Assembly: GCA_029962745.1 (NCBI GenBank)
Contig: CM057157.1
Coordinates: 3,551,048-3,615,047 of the forward strand
Reading direction: 5' to 3'
Origin: Echinometra lucunter
Lineage: Eukaryota; Echinodermata; Echinoidea; Camarodonta; Echinometridae
Length of the DNA stretch: 64,000 nt
Below are positions 22,799 through 35,325 of the stretch, in pieces; the stretch's first letter is position 1, and each line of letters starts with the position of its first letter. The notes beneath the pieces were generated by a model, which was not told where the DNA came from, searched no databases, and saw only the letters and a program-made list of their open reading frames with translations. The translations under genes were made by a program, and so were the position numbers.

Positions 22799-22960
22799 GT
22801 GTGTTACATTCATATCCATGGGCACCAACATCACATGAGCATCCATAGGGATCAGGTAGACAGAAGAGCTTACCATGACATTGATTGGGTCTGTTATTAT
22901 AGTAGGAACATTTGAATTCACAGTCCAATCCAAATCGATTTCCTCCACCAGGTCTACAAA
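22799..22960 (-). CDS. Exon: EGF module 2 of Tie-like RPTP
   Basis: This 162-nt phase 1-1 exon has acceptor TTCATTCAG and donor CACAC|GTATGT. Its eight cysteines are arranged as CRPGGGNRFGLDC, CSYYNNRPNQC and KLFCLPDPYGCSCDVG. The stretch FCLPDPYGCSC is, as I recall the family, nearly invariant in Tie EGF2 and is the most diagnostic motif in the gene. Confidence 0.93.
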
Positions 22961-23104
22961 CTGAATGAATAAAATTAAGATTTGCAGTGTTAGACCAGAA
23001 CTCCTTTGGATTTCTACAATCCTACATGAACATGTACAATACTTACATACATTATCTTTACAAAATAATTCAAAGAGGACAGACAGGTTAATCACTTCAC
23101 TTAA

Positions 23105-23790
23105 AGGAGAAGTCCAGACGATTTCATTAAAATTACACTATAAAGCTTAAAATTCATGCTAACAGACAATGCTACTTTCATTTATCAAAGTGATTTCTGT
23201 GATTTTTAAATACTGATTAAGTGTTGGCTTTTTTACTCCAAATAATTGAATTTCCCACCGAAACCCAAATATGGTCATTGGTCGTGTGACGTAGGCGATA
23301 CAGTTGCACTGCATGTACTGGGCATGCGCACTTATTCTCTGCATATTCTCTATGCAAAATGCCGATATGTCTAGCTTTTGGGTGTACAAATCACACCAGT
23401 TCTGTTCCAAAGAGAAGTTTTTTGCAATCCCAAATCCCCTGATGGACTGGGAGAGATGTGCTTGATGGATTAATGATATTAGAACGGACAAATTCGACTT
23501 CATAACTTAGAAATTTTCAAAGTTAAAGAAAGTGTGGGAAGACCACTTCGAGCCGGAATGTCGTACATGCATATCACTTGCATCGCCTGGCCTGCCTACG
23601 GTGCATTAGCTACGTCACTGGGCCCGGGTGCGAACGGTATTGTGGATGAAAATGGGCTCGTACTGTTTATACAAGTTGATTGTTGATTACTCGGTAATCC
23701 TAGGGTATGTCGGGTAAAGTAAGACATTTTCTAGCTGCTGATTTTTTCTCTTTATGATCCATGCTTACAGAAATTGCCTAGACTTCTCCT
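23105..23790. mobile_element. TTAA-flanked inverted-repeat element, 686 bp
   Basis: TTAA lies at 23101-23104 and 23791-23794. The termini are AGGAGAAGTCCAG and CTAGACTTCTCCT. It is non-coding and sits in the intron between EGF1 and EGF2. The superfamily is uncertain (piggyBac or Kolobok by target site). Confidence 0.82.
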
Positions 23791-25329
23791 TTAACCTTGG
23801 TAGTGTCATCTCCAGTGATGCATACAACATTACACCATTAAAAATTGTATACAAGTACATATGTATGATAAAGCACTAGCCACGAAGGCATTCACATTTG
23901 TGGTTTTGACAGTGATAAAGTTCAATATATAATAAAAATCTAAGAAAGACCTGGACGAGGAAAGCAGTTCTGGAAAAGATGCTTTACAGTCTATAAAATA
24001 TGGTTATGGAAAGGAATGAAGGGAATTAGAGGGATAAACTCACAATAACGCTCATCTTCCTATCAATTTTGTAATCAAGCAGCTCCAAATCCATTTTGTC
24101 AATCATATCATCACCCCCCCCCAAAAAAAAAAGAAACATTAACATACATTCCATGATCATTCATATGCAATAATTGTGTTGTCTGAAGAGGTTGGCCTTT
24201 GTGATTCCAACTTAGGACAATTCGTTTGAACATTTCTGAGGACATATACCAGTTAAATTATCATCACAAGCATTTCACAAGTAACAGTTCAAAGCACAGG
24301 GGTGAAAATTTTCAAGACTTATATCTTTTCACTGAAAATTTTCCAAAATTCCACCTAAAGTGTGCACCAGATGCATCAATTTCAATTTCAAAAACGCAAA
24401 AGTGCCTTCGTGACCAGCTGTGTCGCTTCGCCCCTTGCTTGCGTGTTTCTTCGAACATTTTACATACATGTATACATATTCTGGCCTTCCCCCCCCCCCC
24501 TGGAAAAAAATTTCTGCGTACAGCCATAATAGTACCAGAATCTTTTTCACTTGCAAATTGCAATGTGCTGAAGACATAACTGGGCAAAACATGCAAAATC
24601 TATTCATATTCACCCTGTCTTATGGTACCCATTTAATTTCAAGTGGAAGGAGAGGAGAAAATAATTTCTTCAATTCAACTACTGTATCCAAAAAGCAAAT
24701 TATTTCTGAATACGCTCGATGAGGTATAACCACAAGGAAAAAAAATTGTTCAATTCAGAATGCTCTTAATGATCTGGTTGCTTGGTGTGATTCAAATGAC
24801 ATTTAAGTGACCACTGAAGAAAACTTTGTCTTAAATTGTTCAAACAAATTCGAAATCCCAATCATAAACTCAACTGTCTCTTACCTGCTAAAAAAGAAAC
24901 TCCCTGAGAAATAGAAAAGATCTCTGCTTGCCTAAATGTAAGACTAACAGATATAAGAATAGTTTCATATCTTGGTGTATGTTTAATTTACCTTTTTTTT
25001 TTTTTGTATCTTAAGTTACACGGAAGTATAGACTTTTTACATAACTGGTCATCAATTTTATCACAATTTATTATACAAAAATTTCCTGATATGTTTGATA
25101 TGTATTTTGATTACTGTGATAATTCAGAGTTCTACTATATCATTTTGCATTTGTTTCTATGTAGTAATTGCCAATGCCTTTTGAATATTATGTTTCCGTT
25201 CTTTAGGTATTTTAAATGTCAATGTTTGTATATTGTAAACTATATATCATCAACCATGTTTTACCTTGTACAAAATGCAACCTACATGAATGGTTGCAAT
25301 AAATGAAAGACTGATAGATCTATACCTAC

Positions 25330-25464
25330 TTTCAAGACAGTTTGGTCCCTTGAAGTTATTAGGGCAGATACATAGACCAGACTTGTCATCACAAACTCCA
25401 CCATTGTAGCAATTATCACAGACACCATAACACTCAGGAGGTCCCCATTTACCAGCAGGACATT
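25330..25464 (-). CDS. Exon: EGF module 1 of Tie-like RPTP
   Basis: This 135-nt phase 1-1 exon has acceptor TTACTATTAG and donor GAAA|GTAGGT. It encodes CPAGKWGPPECYGVCDNC, then YNGGVCDDKSGLCICP and NNFKGPNC. The eight cysteines match the laminin-like EGF pattern of Tie EGF1, including the KWGPxC start. It is separated from the Ig2 exon by a 6.65-kb intron that contains LINE remains and a hAT-type element. Confidence 0.92.
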
Positions 25465-25808
25465 CTAATAGTAAAGTGAGATTGAACATAAAATTATATT
25501 GTAAACTATATTCCAAAATAGTCCTAAGAAAGTTTTAGTTCAACAGAAAATAAGCTGGACAGAAATGATGCTGATTCTTGAGGAAGAGAAAGGCACATCT
25601 GGAAAGGAAAAAATACAAACATGATATCCTTTGCATTCCACACACATCTCTTTGTTTAATAATAATAATAACAAATAAATAATTTAGTTTACCCAGGAAG
25701 CCTCTGTAGCATAATAATTGCTGTTCTTCCTGAGAGCCCGGATGTCAAGAGATGACTTGGAATATTGTATGTATCATGTACATGTGGTTATACAAGTGTA
25801 TATGCATT

Positions 25809-27583
25809 ATTCAATTCAATTCAATTCAATTTGTTCTTTATTCGCATAAAACAGCACATTTAAAAAAAAATTCACATACAAATAATACATACATAAATTT
25901 ACATACAAAGATCAAAACATAAAAAGAAAGCATATTCAGCAAATTAAAATAGTAAACCTACAGTAATACACTGAAGAAGAAGTAGAAGAAAAAAAATTAA
26001 CCCAGACAAAGAAAGTCAATCTTTGCATTCACTCTGGCTTAAAAAGGATTCATCCCTTTCATCCCTCATCAAAATCAATCTCCTAATTTGCTTGACTTTA
26101 CGTGCAACATGTACTGAAGAGCAATGTACCTCATTCCACTTCCTAATTATCTGTTTATGGTCCATCATATATTTACTTTTCAAGTATTTAATATTGCCTC
26201 CAAGTACAGAGCCAAACTGACTCATATTTCTGATATTAAGGTTATCAGCCTTAAGAGAATTCAATATGAAATTCAAGCATCTCTTATGAAACCACAATTT
26301 TATGCAGATCATTTTGGCAAAAAAAAGGTAAAAACACATTGTTTGCCAAGGAACTTTCCACACTCTTCGAACAGCTATTCTCCATGGAGCATCCAAAGAT
26401 GAATCAAACAGTGCATATAACTGTGTTCCATAAAAGCTACAACAGAATTTTTGGAACATGATATTACGTAACTAACATTTTATAGCATCTTTGAAATTAT
26501 TTAATAAAATATTACAATGACAATTGCAATCACCAATAGCTTTGGAAATATCAACACTAAAAATATTATTACTGATAATGTAATGATAATGTTGTATCCA
26601 CAACCTTAACAGGACTACCACTAACTTTTATCATTGGGTCCTTTTCATTTTTTCCATCACATCTAAAAATAATAAGCTGGCTCTACTCGATATTGAATTT
26701 TATATCATATTCCTAAGCATAATTCTGACAGATAGAAATCATTCTGTTGAGGGCTGTAAATGCTAGGTGACAGCAGGATTACATCATTGACATAAGAGAA
26801 TGCCCCCGCAAAAACTTGTCCCATAACACAACCTTCACTGTGAAATTGTAGTTTGGCAAAAGACCATCAATATACAAACAATATAAAATCGGAGATAAAA
26901 TTCTACTGTTTGGCACCATTTGAGACTGTAAAAAAAGTCAGAATATACACCGCTCCATCTATTGCAGATCTTTTGGTCCAGATACACGTCCAATAATAGT
27001 TTACAGAACATGGGACGCATTCCTTTATATAACATGATATTAAATAACTTAACAAAATTAACTCTGTCAAATGCTTTAATCGCATCTAATACAAGCACAA
27101 AGTATGACACTGTCTCTTTTACAATACTGGTACACATGGTTGTAGACAAGCCTTCTTTAAAACCAAACTGCAGCTCACTCGTGCACAGATTATTAATTTC
27201 CCTTTTCATAATCACCAATTCCAACACTTTTCAAATTATGCTGATTAGTGTAATTGCCTGAAAGTTGCAAGAACCACCTAAATTTGCCCAACACCCTTTA
27301 CGAATTGGAATCTTTGTGCTTCGAAGCATGCTGTCTTGTGTCTTTCATGCCAGATCATACCTATGAATAGCATAGCAACATATTTACTAATAACCTTCTC
27401 ACCATGAATAAGATGGTCAGACATTAATCTGCTAATATCATCTTTTTTGGACGCATTCAACTTAGTTATTGCACTACAAATTTCATCTTCTGTTATTATA
27501 TGATCATCCTGTACACACTCATGACATCTGCATTTATGGTCAGCAGATTTATCAATATCATTTTTAAGATCTACCATATCCAT
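25809..27583 (-). mobile_element. Degenerate LINE with reverse transcriptase remains
   Basis: On the minus strand, frames broken by shifts encode RT pieces: LQFGFKEGLSTTMCTSI, VLDAIKAFDRVNFVKLF (motif A), AFSYVNDVILLSPS (motif C) and, 3' of this, YGTQLYALFDSSLDAPW. Motif C reads YVND instead of Y-x-D-D. An AATAAAG and an (ATTGA)n tail at 25809-25835 mark the 3' end. It is a dead non-LTR element; I cannot fix the clade. It is intronic and in the same orientation as the host gene. Confidence 0.88.
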
Positions 27584-28127
27584 CTCACTGAAAGATACAC
27601 TATTATATCATACATCAAATTTATGAGCAAACATTCCAGCTATGTTATCTTTTCCTTGAACACCATCAGCAACATTTGGATATCTGCTGACATTTTTGGA
27701 TCTGCTGTATTTCTTAACTTCAGACAAAAACAAGCTTGTATTGATATTTCACTTATGATTATATTAAACTTGTATGACTCTATGTTCAGCTATAATATTT
27801 ACATTTTGCATTAAGTGTGTCTTATAATGATGATATGTTCTCTGTATTGGCATCGTTTCTTAAACCATTAGTATATACATGGGCGTTAATCGGTGGGGGA
27901 CACGTCCTCCCCCCCCCCCCCCACGATTTTTGGGGTGGGGGACTGTCCCCCACCGGGGACATCATATCAAATGTCCCCCATGTTTTGTTAGAAAAGAAGG
28001 GGGACCACCAGGGACAGTGATTTTGTATATCATGCCAAGGAGATGAGATTTAAATTCCCAATGAAAATTAACAATGTCAAAAAATTGTCATGTACTAAAC
28101 TTTTCAGTGCATTCTCAGTTTTGAACG

Positions 28128-28565
28128 ATATGCCACTTCTCATAAAAGTTACCCCTATTAGTGAATTTTAGTGTGCAGAAAATGCCATTTTCATGCACAA
28201 TTTTTCAAAAATCTCCCTCCCTATCGCTTCGCTCCCTCGTTTTACCCCCCATATGCCACTTCTCATATAAGTCACCCCTAATACTGAATTTTAGTGTGCA
28301 GAAAATGCCATTTTCATGCACGATTTTTCAAAAATCTCCCTAGAGTTTGAGGGGGATACCCCCCCTCCCACACCCTCCCCCTGCTCAGTCGCTTTGCCCC
28401 CCCCCCCCCAATATGCCACTTCTCATATAAGTTACCCCTAATACTGAATTTTAGTGTGCAGAAAATGCCATTTTCATGTATGAATTTTCAAAAATCTCCC
28501 TACTGTAGGAGGGGGATGCCTGCTCGGTCACTACGCTCCCTAGTCTTGGACCCCCCCCCCCCCCC
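28128..28565 (+). repeat. Three tandem ATGCCACTTCTCAT units
   Basis: Units start near 28131, 28253 and 28413. Each contains TGAATTTTAGTGTGCAGAAA and ATTTTTCAAAAATCTCCCT, and each is followed by a poly(C) run of variable length. The array ends near a CTGGACTTCCCCTTTAA terminus at about 28666-28682. Confidence 0.85.
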
Positions 28566-28999
28566 AATGAAAATTCCAGTGTCCAGAACCACAATAAAAT
28601 CCGCAAATCTGTATGTAATTATTTTGATTTATGTACTATACCTGATGTGAAATTTTAAAAATTGTCTGGACTTCCCCTTTAATATGGACAATAAATGAAA
28701 ACTAAACAGCATGAAAGAGCATAACTAGAGAGAGAGAGAGAGGGGGGGGGGGTTATAGCAATATAATGAGGTATAACTTTTAAAGTAACTGGAAAGGTTA
28801 CAAGCTATTGTGCCCCCCCCATGCTCAAGTTCGGATCGACGCCCATGAGTATATAATATTCTGATTATATAATTTGCCCATGAGGTTTAGCAGGTTGGTT
28901 ATTTCTTAAAAGACAAAGCATTCCATCATAACGATTAAATTCATTAGAAGGAAGTAGAGAACTTTCAGTGAGAATCTTCCAAGTAACTGGATATAAGCA

Positions 29000-29645
29000 C
29001 AGTGGTGGCACCAGGATTGTTAAAGTGGGGGGGGGGGCAAATGGAGGGCAAAAGAAAATGTTGGGGGGCAGGGGCAGTCAATTTTTTTTTTGCGTGTATG
29101 GAAAATTCGAGCGTGAAGCGCGAGTTTTAGTCGCCGGCGTAAATCCACTTTGAGGAGTGGGGGAGGGGATAATTGAATTTTTGGATTTCTTTTTTTCCTC
29201 TTACACACATTTTAATATCAATTTTGCGAGCGAGCGAAGTGAGCGAACAAAAAATAACCGCTTTTTTAATTTTTTAATCGCATTTTCGAATAAATATTCT
29301 GAAATATGACAAGCGAGCCAAGCAAGCAAGCCAAAAATGGCTACTTTTCTTGTTTTTAATTGCATTCTAGAAAAAAAATTTACAAATATGACGAGCGAGC
29401 GAAGCGAACAAGCCAAAAATAACCACTTTTTTTGTTTTCAATCGAAGTTTTGAAGAGCGGAAAATGGTATTTTAGAGCACTTCACGCTTGAATATAATGC
29501 TTATGACAACATCTACTTATTTACAAATTACTGTATAATTTTTCTTTTCAGTCCTCAAAATTTCTGGGGGGGCAACTGGGGGGGCAAAGCTTCTGAGTGG
29601 GGGGGCAAATGCCCCCCATGCCCCCCCCCCTTGGTGCCGCCACTG
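29000..29645. mobile_element. hAT-type non-autonomous element, 646 bp
   Basis: The ends CAGTGGTGGCACCA and TGGTGCCGCCACTG are flanked by a perfect 8-bp duplication TATAAGCA (28992-28999 and 29646-29653), the hAT target length. Internally, three units with GCGAGCGAGCGAAG and long G runs are seen. No transposase is seen. Confidence 0.9.
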
Positions 29646-29974
29646 TATAAGCATGATGTGGGTCAAACTTCACAATAACAGTCAGTATACAGTTCTTGTA
29701 CAGCACATATCACATAATGATATAACGTCTCTATGAGCTTCCAAAGGATACCCCAGCTTTAGCCCAGCAGCCTTTTACAGCGCGCAAGCATTTCAAGGAA
29801 TGAATTCCTGCCAGGTACCCATTCACCTCACCTGGATTGAGTGCAGCATATAGCTTCTACTTGAGGGTAAGACAATCATGCGATCTGGTCCAGGGCACAT
29901 TTGATATTTCTTAAATATGGAAATGCAACTTTCCCCACTCATAGCTGAATTTGAATGGAGAGAGCATGGAGGCC

Positions 29975-30541
29975 ATCACATCACATCACATCGGGTACGG
30001 AAATGAAGGATTTCTCCTGTAGATTCTCCGGTCTTGACTCCAGTTTGAAGGTTAAATTTGAACTATTTGAATTTGTGTAGCTTTACATGCGATGAAGAAC
30101 GGAGGTTTTAAATCTGTCCCCCACCGATGCTTGTCCAACAATTCCTTGAATTTTTCCACTGATTTAGCTTCCACAACATTGGTTGGCACCCTGTTCCAGT
30201 CCAATGTTACCCTTTGACTGAAAAATTTACTTCTAAGTTCTAATCAGGAAGTTTAGTGAAGAGTTTGAACCTACGTCCTCTTGTAGATAAATGGATTGCA
30301 GGTGTGAAGAACATGTCACTAGAAATCCCCAACTTTCCTTGAGCAGCTTATAAACTGTAATCATATCCCCTCTACGTCTTCCGTAAAATAGTGAGTGCAG
30401 GTTGAGCCTTTCTAAGCGTTGCTCAACTTCATCTGCGTCCATTTTATATATCAAATGCCATAGAATGTTCCCATATTCCAAATGTGGTCGAACCAAAGTA
30501 ACAAACACGATCAAGTAGATGGACTCTGTGGATACATACAT
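29975..30541 (-). mobile_element. LINE 3' fragment with end of ORF2
   Basis: The frame from 30541 reads LVRPHLEYGNILWHLIYK then LNLHSLFYGRRRGDMITVYK, typical of the C-terminal part of LINE RT proteins. After a frameshift near 30290 it continues SQRVTLDWNRVPTNVV and KHRWGTDLKPPFF to a TAA at 30052-30054. A (TGTGA)n microsatellite at 29975-29992 is the 3' tail. It is inactive. Confidence 0.88.
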
Positions 30542-31209
30542 GTATGGACTTCAATCTTTGTTTCAAAACTCCAGAAATGTTGACTGATGATGAAATAGCA
30601 AGCTTTTTTCCTCATCTCATTATTATTGTTTTATAGTTAGACATTACATGATTCATTACTTCTGTGTGCCAACTATAATTTTGACATTACTCAATTAACA
30701 CAGTTCATATTCATTTACAAAGTATGTGTGACAAAATCGTAACATATTTAGTATCATATTAAGAGCATGAATACATCTTCAAAATGAATGATACAAACTT
30801 ATCAGGATACATTAATGAGCAGTTAAAAATACTGGGCTATTCTGGAGGATTTGCATAAGGACAGATGGGGAACTTACATGTAAACTTGTTTTTCAACTTT
30901 ATTTTGTTTAATTGTTACATTTAAGTTCGCTGTTCCAGGATGTTATCTGTCCCAATATTCGGTTAGAATGATAATATCAGCTTTAATAAGAAATTATAGA
31001 TGATAATGGAGGATATGAGAAAATGCTGCTTTCCCATTCATTTTGTACACAAAACTCGGAAATTTTCTGTTCTCGGGCTGACATGAGGTCATAAACGGTC
31101 ACAACCATCACGTGGCTCAGTAACATTGTGACAGATTTTCGTAAGCTCGCTGTTAAAAAAAGTGCATGACTTGAAAGAACTAGATGAATCCTCGACCGCG
31201 CGTCGTTGA

Positions 31210-31795
31210 AATTTATGCCTCCGCGATTGCCAGATCAGAAATGTACGGCACAGTCATGTTGATTTATTTTCATTTATACAATAACATCTTTGACCTTAGA
31301 CCTTCGACCTTGTGACCCCCATATCTAATGAGACCATTGCCATTTCCATATGCATACATGAGCCAAGTTTGAAGTTGAACCATCACAGAGTTGTTGATTT
31401 ATCACAAGAGCAAGGAAGTTTCATGTATATAATGACCTCTATGACCTTTGACCTTTGACCTTGAGACCCCAAAGTTTAATCAGATCATTGTCCCTTCCAT
31501 ATGCATACATAAGCCAAGTTTGAAGTTCATCTGTTAAATTGTTATTGAGTTATAGTGAGAATGAACCATTTCTATGAACATGACCTCTGTGACCTTTGAC
31601 CTTTGACCTTGAGACCTAAAATGTAATTGAATCATTGTCCCTCTCATATGCATACACAAACCAAGTTTTAATTTGATCTGTCAAACGGTTTTTAAGTTAT
31701 TGGGAGAACGAAAATGGGATGGACGGACGGACAGACGACCCGAAAACATTATGCCTCCGGCACCACCTATGGTTGGCGTAGGCATAAAAAAGTCA
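31210..31795. repeat. TGACCTTTGACC repeat array with ATGCCTCCG ends
   Basis: TTATGCCTCCGCGATTGCCA starts the unit. Three degenerate units homologous to 18.1-18.9 kb follow. A GGACGGACGGACAGACGA stretch and ATTATGCCTCCGGCACCACC...GGCATAAAA close it. The inverted ATGCCTCCG / GGCATAAA ends suggest a DNA transposon whose interior expanded into a minisatellite. Confidence 0.85.
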
Positions 31796-32118
31796 GAAAG
31801 TGGCATGGTGTGAAATACGGTGGTTCAAATTTTGCAGCAAAAATTTCCAGGGGGCCATGATGCCCCCCCCCCACAGTCTTTTTAGGGTTAAAGCTCACAA
31901 TTTTTTTGCATCTAAATGTTGCATAATACATCATGCTTCTTTTCTTTTTCATTTAAAGTTTTAGTCATCTTTTCAAACCAAATTTTCAAGAACATTGACC
32001 AAAAACACAGGAAAACAAATCTATCACAAGACCATCTTTTCATGTCTTGACATGTACATTTCTCAAAGCTGAATATAAGGTTGATGAAAAAAATAGTAAT
32101 GATAATGATACAAAATAC

Positions 32119-32385
32119 CTCTGACAATGAGCCTGTATAATCCTCCTCTATTCTGATTCCTCTCATTGTTATAGTGAATCTCATAGATCCCTGCATCTGA
32201 TGTCTGGATTGGGTTTGGGAGCGAGATTTGGTTTTGGCCATTATACATGTCCAATTTACCACCTCCATCTTTCCTCCAGTTGATCTCGTTTGATGGTTGG
32301 GTCTGAATGGTCATGCTGATCATTACATTGGTATCATTCACATTCACTGTCTTGGTGAACATTCCATCACTAGGTATGAACTTAG
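32119..32385 (-). CDS. Exon: Ig domain 2 (cysteine-free) of Tie-like RPTP
   Basis: This 267-nt phase 1-1 exon is bounded by TTTTGTACAG and AGAG|GTATTT. It contains an INWRKDGG strand-C tryptophan motif and a DAGIYEIHY strand-F motif but no cysteine pair. It ends in LYRLIVR and then splices directly to the first EGF (R-ECPAGKWG). Tie receptors also have a second Ig lacking the canonical disulfide, ending RLIVR before CxxxKWGPxC, so this junction is a strong Tie signature. Confidence 0.88.
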
Positions 32386-32784
32386 CTGTACAAAATAAAC
32401 AATCAAAATCTGATTAGAATTTTGTATTACTTGTTATGCACTACAACTTTAATTCATATGATGTTAGTTTATAGCATGGATAAATTTTGTTCACTTTTTC
32501 AAGCACATTCCACTGATATCAATCAAAACCTACACTTTACATGTACTTCTCCATTTGGTACCTCCTTGATCTTACTTTTCATCATCCCTTCTGTAGTTTA
32601 CTTGCAACCTTGTATCAATTACACAGGTGAATAGCATAGACAAGTGTCTTTTCAAACACACAAATAAGTTAACTTTCATCATGTGAAAATAAGATTATAT
32701 CCCACAAAGAGTGGACTATCTGTAGATGATATAACATGTCTACAATTATGTAACAGAATTGAAAATCACAAACATTTCTCTTAC

Positions 32785-33108
32785 CATCACTTCTCTGAAA
32801 GAATGTGGTAACCCTTGTGACATCTCGTCCAGTTTTAGAAGCTTCACAGTAGAAAGGACCAAATCCTTCTGATGTCCATGGAGATGTGAAGGGGAATTTG
32901 ACTACTCGGACATTTGGGTAATTATTTGAATGTGGCTCATCTGCTGGTGGTGATTGGTTTGTTGTTATTGGAGCTGATCGACCGAATGAAAGTAAAGCAT
33001 CTCCATCTGGATCACTGCGGTAACATTGATACTCAACACGATTAGCAGTACCTACACTGGTGTATTGCACTGTCAGTACTGTGATGTGGACAACTTCACC
33101 TGCAGCAT
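32785..33108 (-). CDS. Exon: Ig domain 1 of Tie-like RPTP
   Basis: This 324-nt exon has phase 1 at both ends. The acceptor follows a TTTCTGTTTTAG tract and the donor is GATG|GTAAGA. It encodes an Ig-like module with the cysteine pair in VEYQCYRSD and FGPFYCEASK. The last codon joins the next exon as SDA-KFIPSDG. It is the first exon I can place. The split first codon (two bases, AT) needs one base from an upstream exon that should carry the signal peptide, and I could not find that exon. Confidence 0.85.
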
Positions 33109-33651
33109 CTAAAACAGAAAGAACGTAATGATAAATGGATATATTGGACTCCTTCACATATTCAGACAATAGCTCAATATGAACAATCACCTGTTCATTG
33201 GTTCAGCTACATGTACATATATCACCTCCATATGTGCTAGGCATAAGCATACATGTAGTTTTCACAGACACATAAATGATTTGCAAAGGATGCGAATGTC
33301 AAAATATGGCACTGTCAAACATTCACATTTTAGACACTAAAAGTTTGCTAAACATGCGCAGGGTTCACATGTCAGCAAAAATTTTTTTTCAGTTAGGCAG
33401 TAAATTTTCAAAAAATAGACATTTCTGAAAAAGTCTCCTGTATCATGTGAACAACTGACAACGCTTCAGAACCCCCATACATGTACGTGTTTGGGGAATT
33501 TTTGGAATCTAAATTGCAATTGTAGGACTTTTTTTTTTTTTTTTTTTTTTTTAGCACTCACCCTTTGCCAATCATTTGTGTGCCTGTGAAAACTGTTCTT
33601 TACATATTCATCAATCATTTCCATTTAGTTGATCAATGGTCTTAATTCAAC
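33109..33651. other. Upstream intron sequence, no exon recognised
   Basis: It holds a poly(T) run at about 33531-33552. I looked for a minus-strand phase-1 signal-peptide exon here and found none. Confidence 0.4.
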
Positions 33652-35325
33652 TAAACACAACAAAAAAAGTAACTTCACCCCTAAGGAAAATGCTGTAACT
33701 CTTTAACGAAGAGGTTTAGAGGAAAAGGATTTGGCAGAAATGTTCCTACACTTATTGACCAGCTTCTATGTAAAAATGAGATTGATACGTCGAGTCATGG
33801 ATGAGTGAGCATACATTAAAGGAAAAAATGTCACTTTTCAAAAGTCACTGAGAGTCATTTATGAGGGTCTGTGAAACAAGATTTTGGCAAATTCTGTTTC
33901 TGGTGTCTGTTTAAGTGCTGTTGTTGTTTTATTATTCAATGTTTGATCGACTCACACCTATCCTGACACCTTTCACGCTTTTTCACGGTTGGGTGAGCAC
34001 AGTTTTAGGGGGGAAATGGCAATGTTCAATCCTCCTAAAATTGCAAAATCCATTAAATTTATTGCAAGAATTGACATGAAATATTGTTACTAACAAGTAT
34101 CATCACGTGTTGTAGGAAGATCAGAGGAAGCATTGGTGTCATGGTTGAGTGAGCACACTTTAAAGATGAAGCAAGAAATGCAAAAATTCCTGTGAATATG
34201 GCATTAATGCATATGCACAATTCAATTTTCAGCTCTGTATGTGTAACGCAATCAACTTTCTAAAACCTATTCTGATATTTTGTTCGAAATTGCATGGTTG
34301 AGTGAACACGATATCAACGGGAAATGGGGAAAGTCAACTGCATGACAAGCATGACATTACTTCAGGTGAATGAAAATTGAATATCAGTTATCTTGCTGAA
34401 CGTGTGTAATACTGTTAAATAAACAGTTTTAATCATGTCACGCCTGAGTAGGTAGGCCTACATATGGAGATTTAAAAGGAATATTATGAAATATACCCAT
34501 ATTACTTTTGTAAGGATTCGAAAGTTGCTACCCTTTAACAATTCACAAGGCATATCAATTCATATCAAATATGGACATATTCCCCTTTAGCATGCATTCT
34601 TCAAAAAGAAGAATACTCATTCTGGCACCTACTATTCTTGGCTGGGCAGCGGGTCGGTTCTGATACATTAAAGGGAACATTGTTGCGGAGAGGTGCGGGG
34701 GGGGGGGGGGGGTCTGTGAAACATGATATGGGGAAAGTCTGTTTCTGGTTTATGTTTAAGTGGAGTTGTTTCATTATCCATTGTTTTGTTGTTGTTGCAT
34801 TTCTTGCTTCATCTTTAAAGTGTGCTCACTCAACCATGACACCAATGCTTCCTCTGATCTTCCTACAACACGTGATGATACTTGTTAGTAACAATATTTC
34901 ATGTCAATTCTTGCAATGAATTTAATGGATTTTGCAATTTTAGGAGGATTGAACATTGCCATTTCCCCCCTAAAACTGTGCTCACCCAACCGTGAAAAAG
35001 CGTGAAAGGTGTCAGGATAGGTGCGAGTCGATCAAACATTGAATAATAAAACAACAACAGCACTTAAACAGACACCAGAAACAGAATTTGCCAAAATCTT
35101 GTTTCACAGACCCTCGTAAATGACTCTTGTGACTTTTGAAAAGTGACATTTTTGCCTTTAATGTATGCTCACTCATCCATGACTCGACGTATCAATCTCA
35201 TTTTTACAAAGGAGCTGGTCAATAAGTGTAGGAACATTTGTGCCAAATCATTTTCCTCAAAATCTCTTCATTAAAAAGTTACAGCATTTTCCTTAGGGGT
35301 GAAGTTACTTTTTTTGTTGTGTTTA
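33652..35325. mobile_element. Foldback element with about 530-bp terminal inverted repeats
   Basis: The arms 33652-34182 and 34796-35325 are near-identical reverse complements. They begin TAAACACAACAAAAAAAGTA and meet around a centre of about 610 bp that contains a poly(G) run. No transposase frame is seen. A decayed relative lies at 43.79-44.51 kb. Confidence 0.93.
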
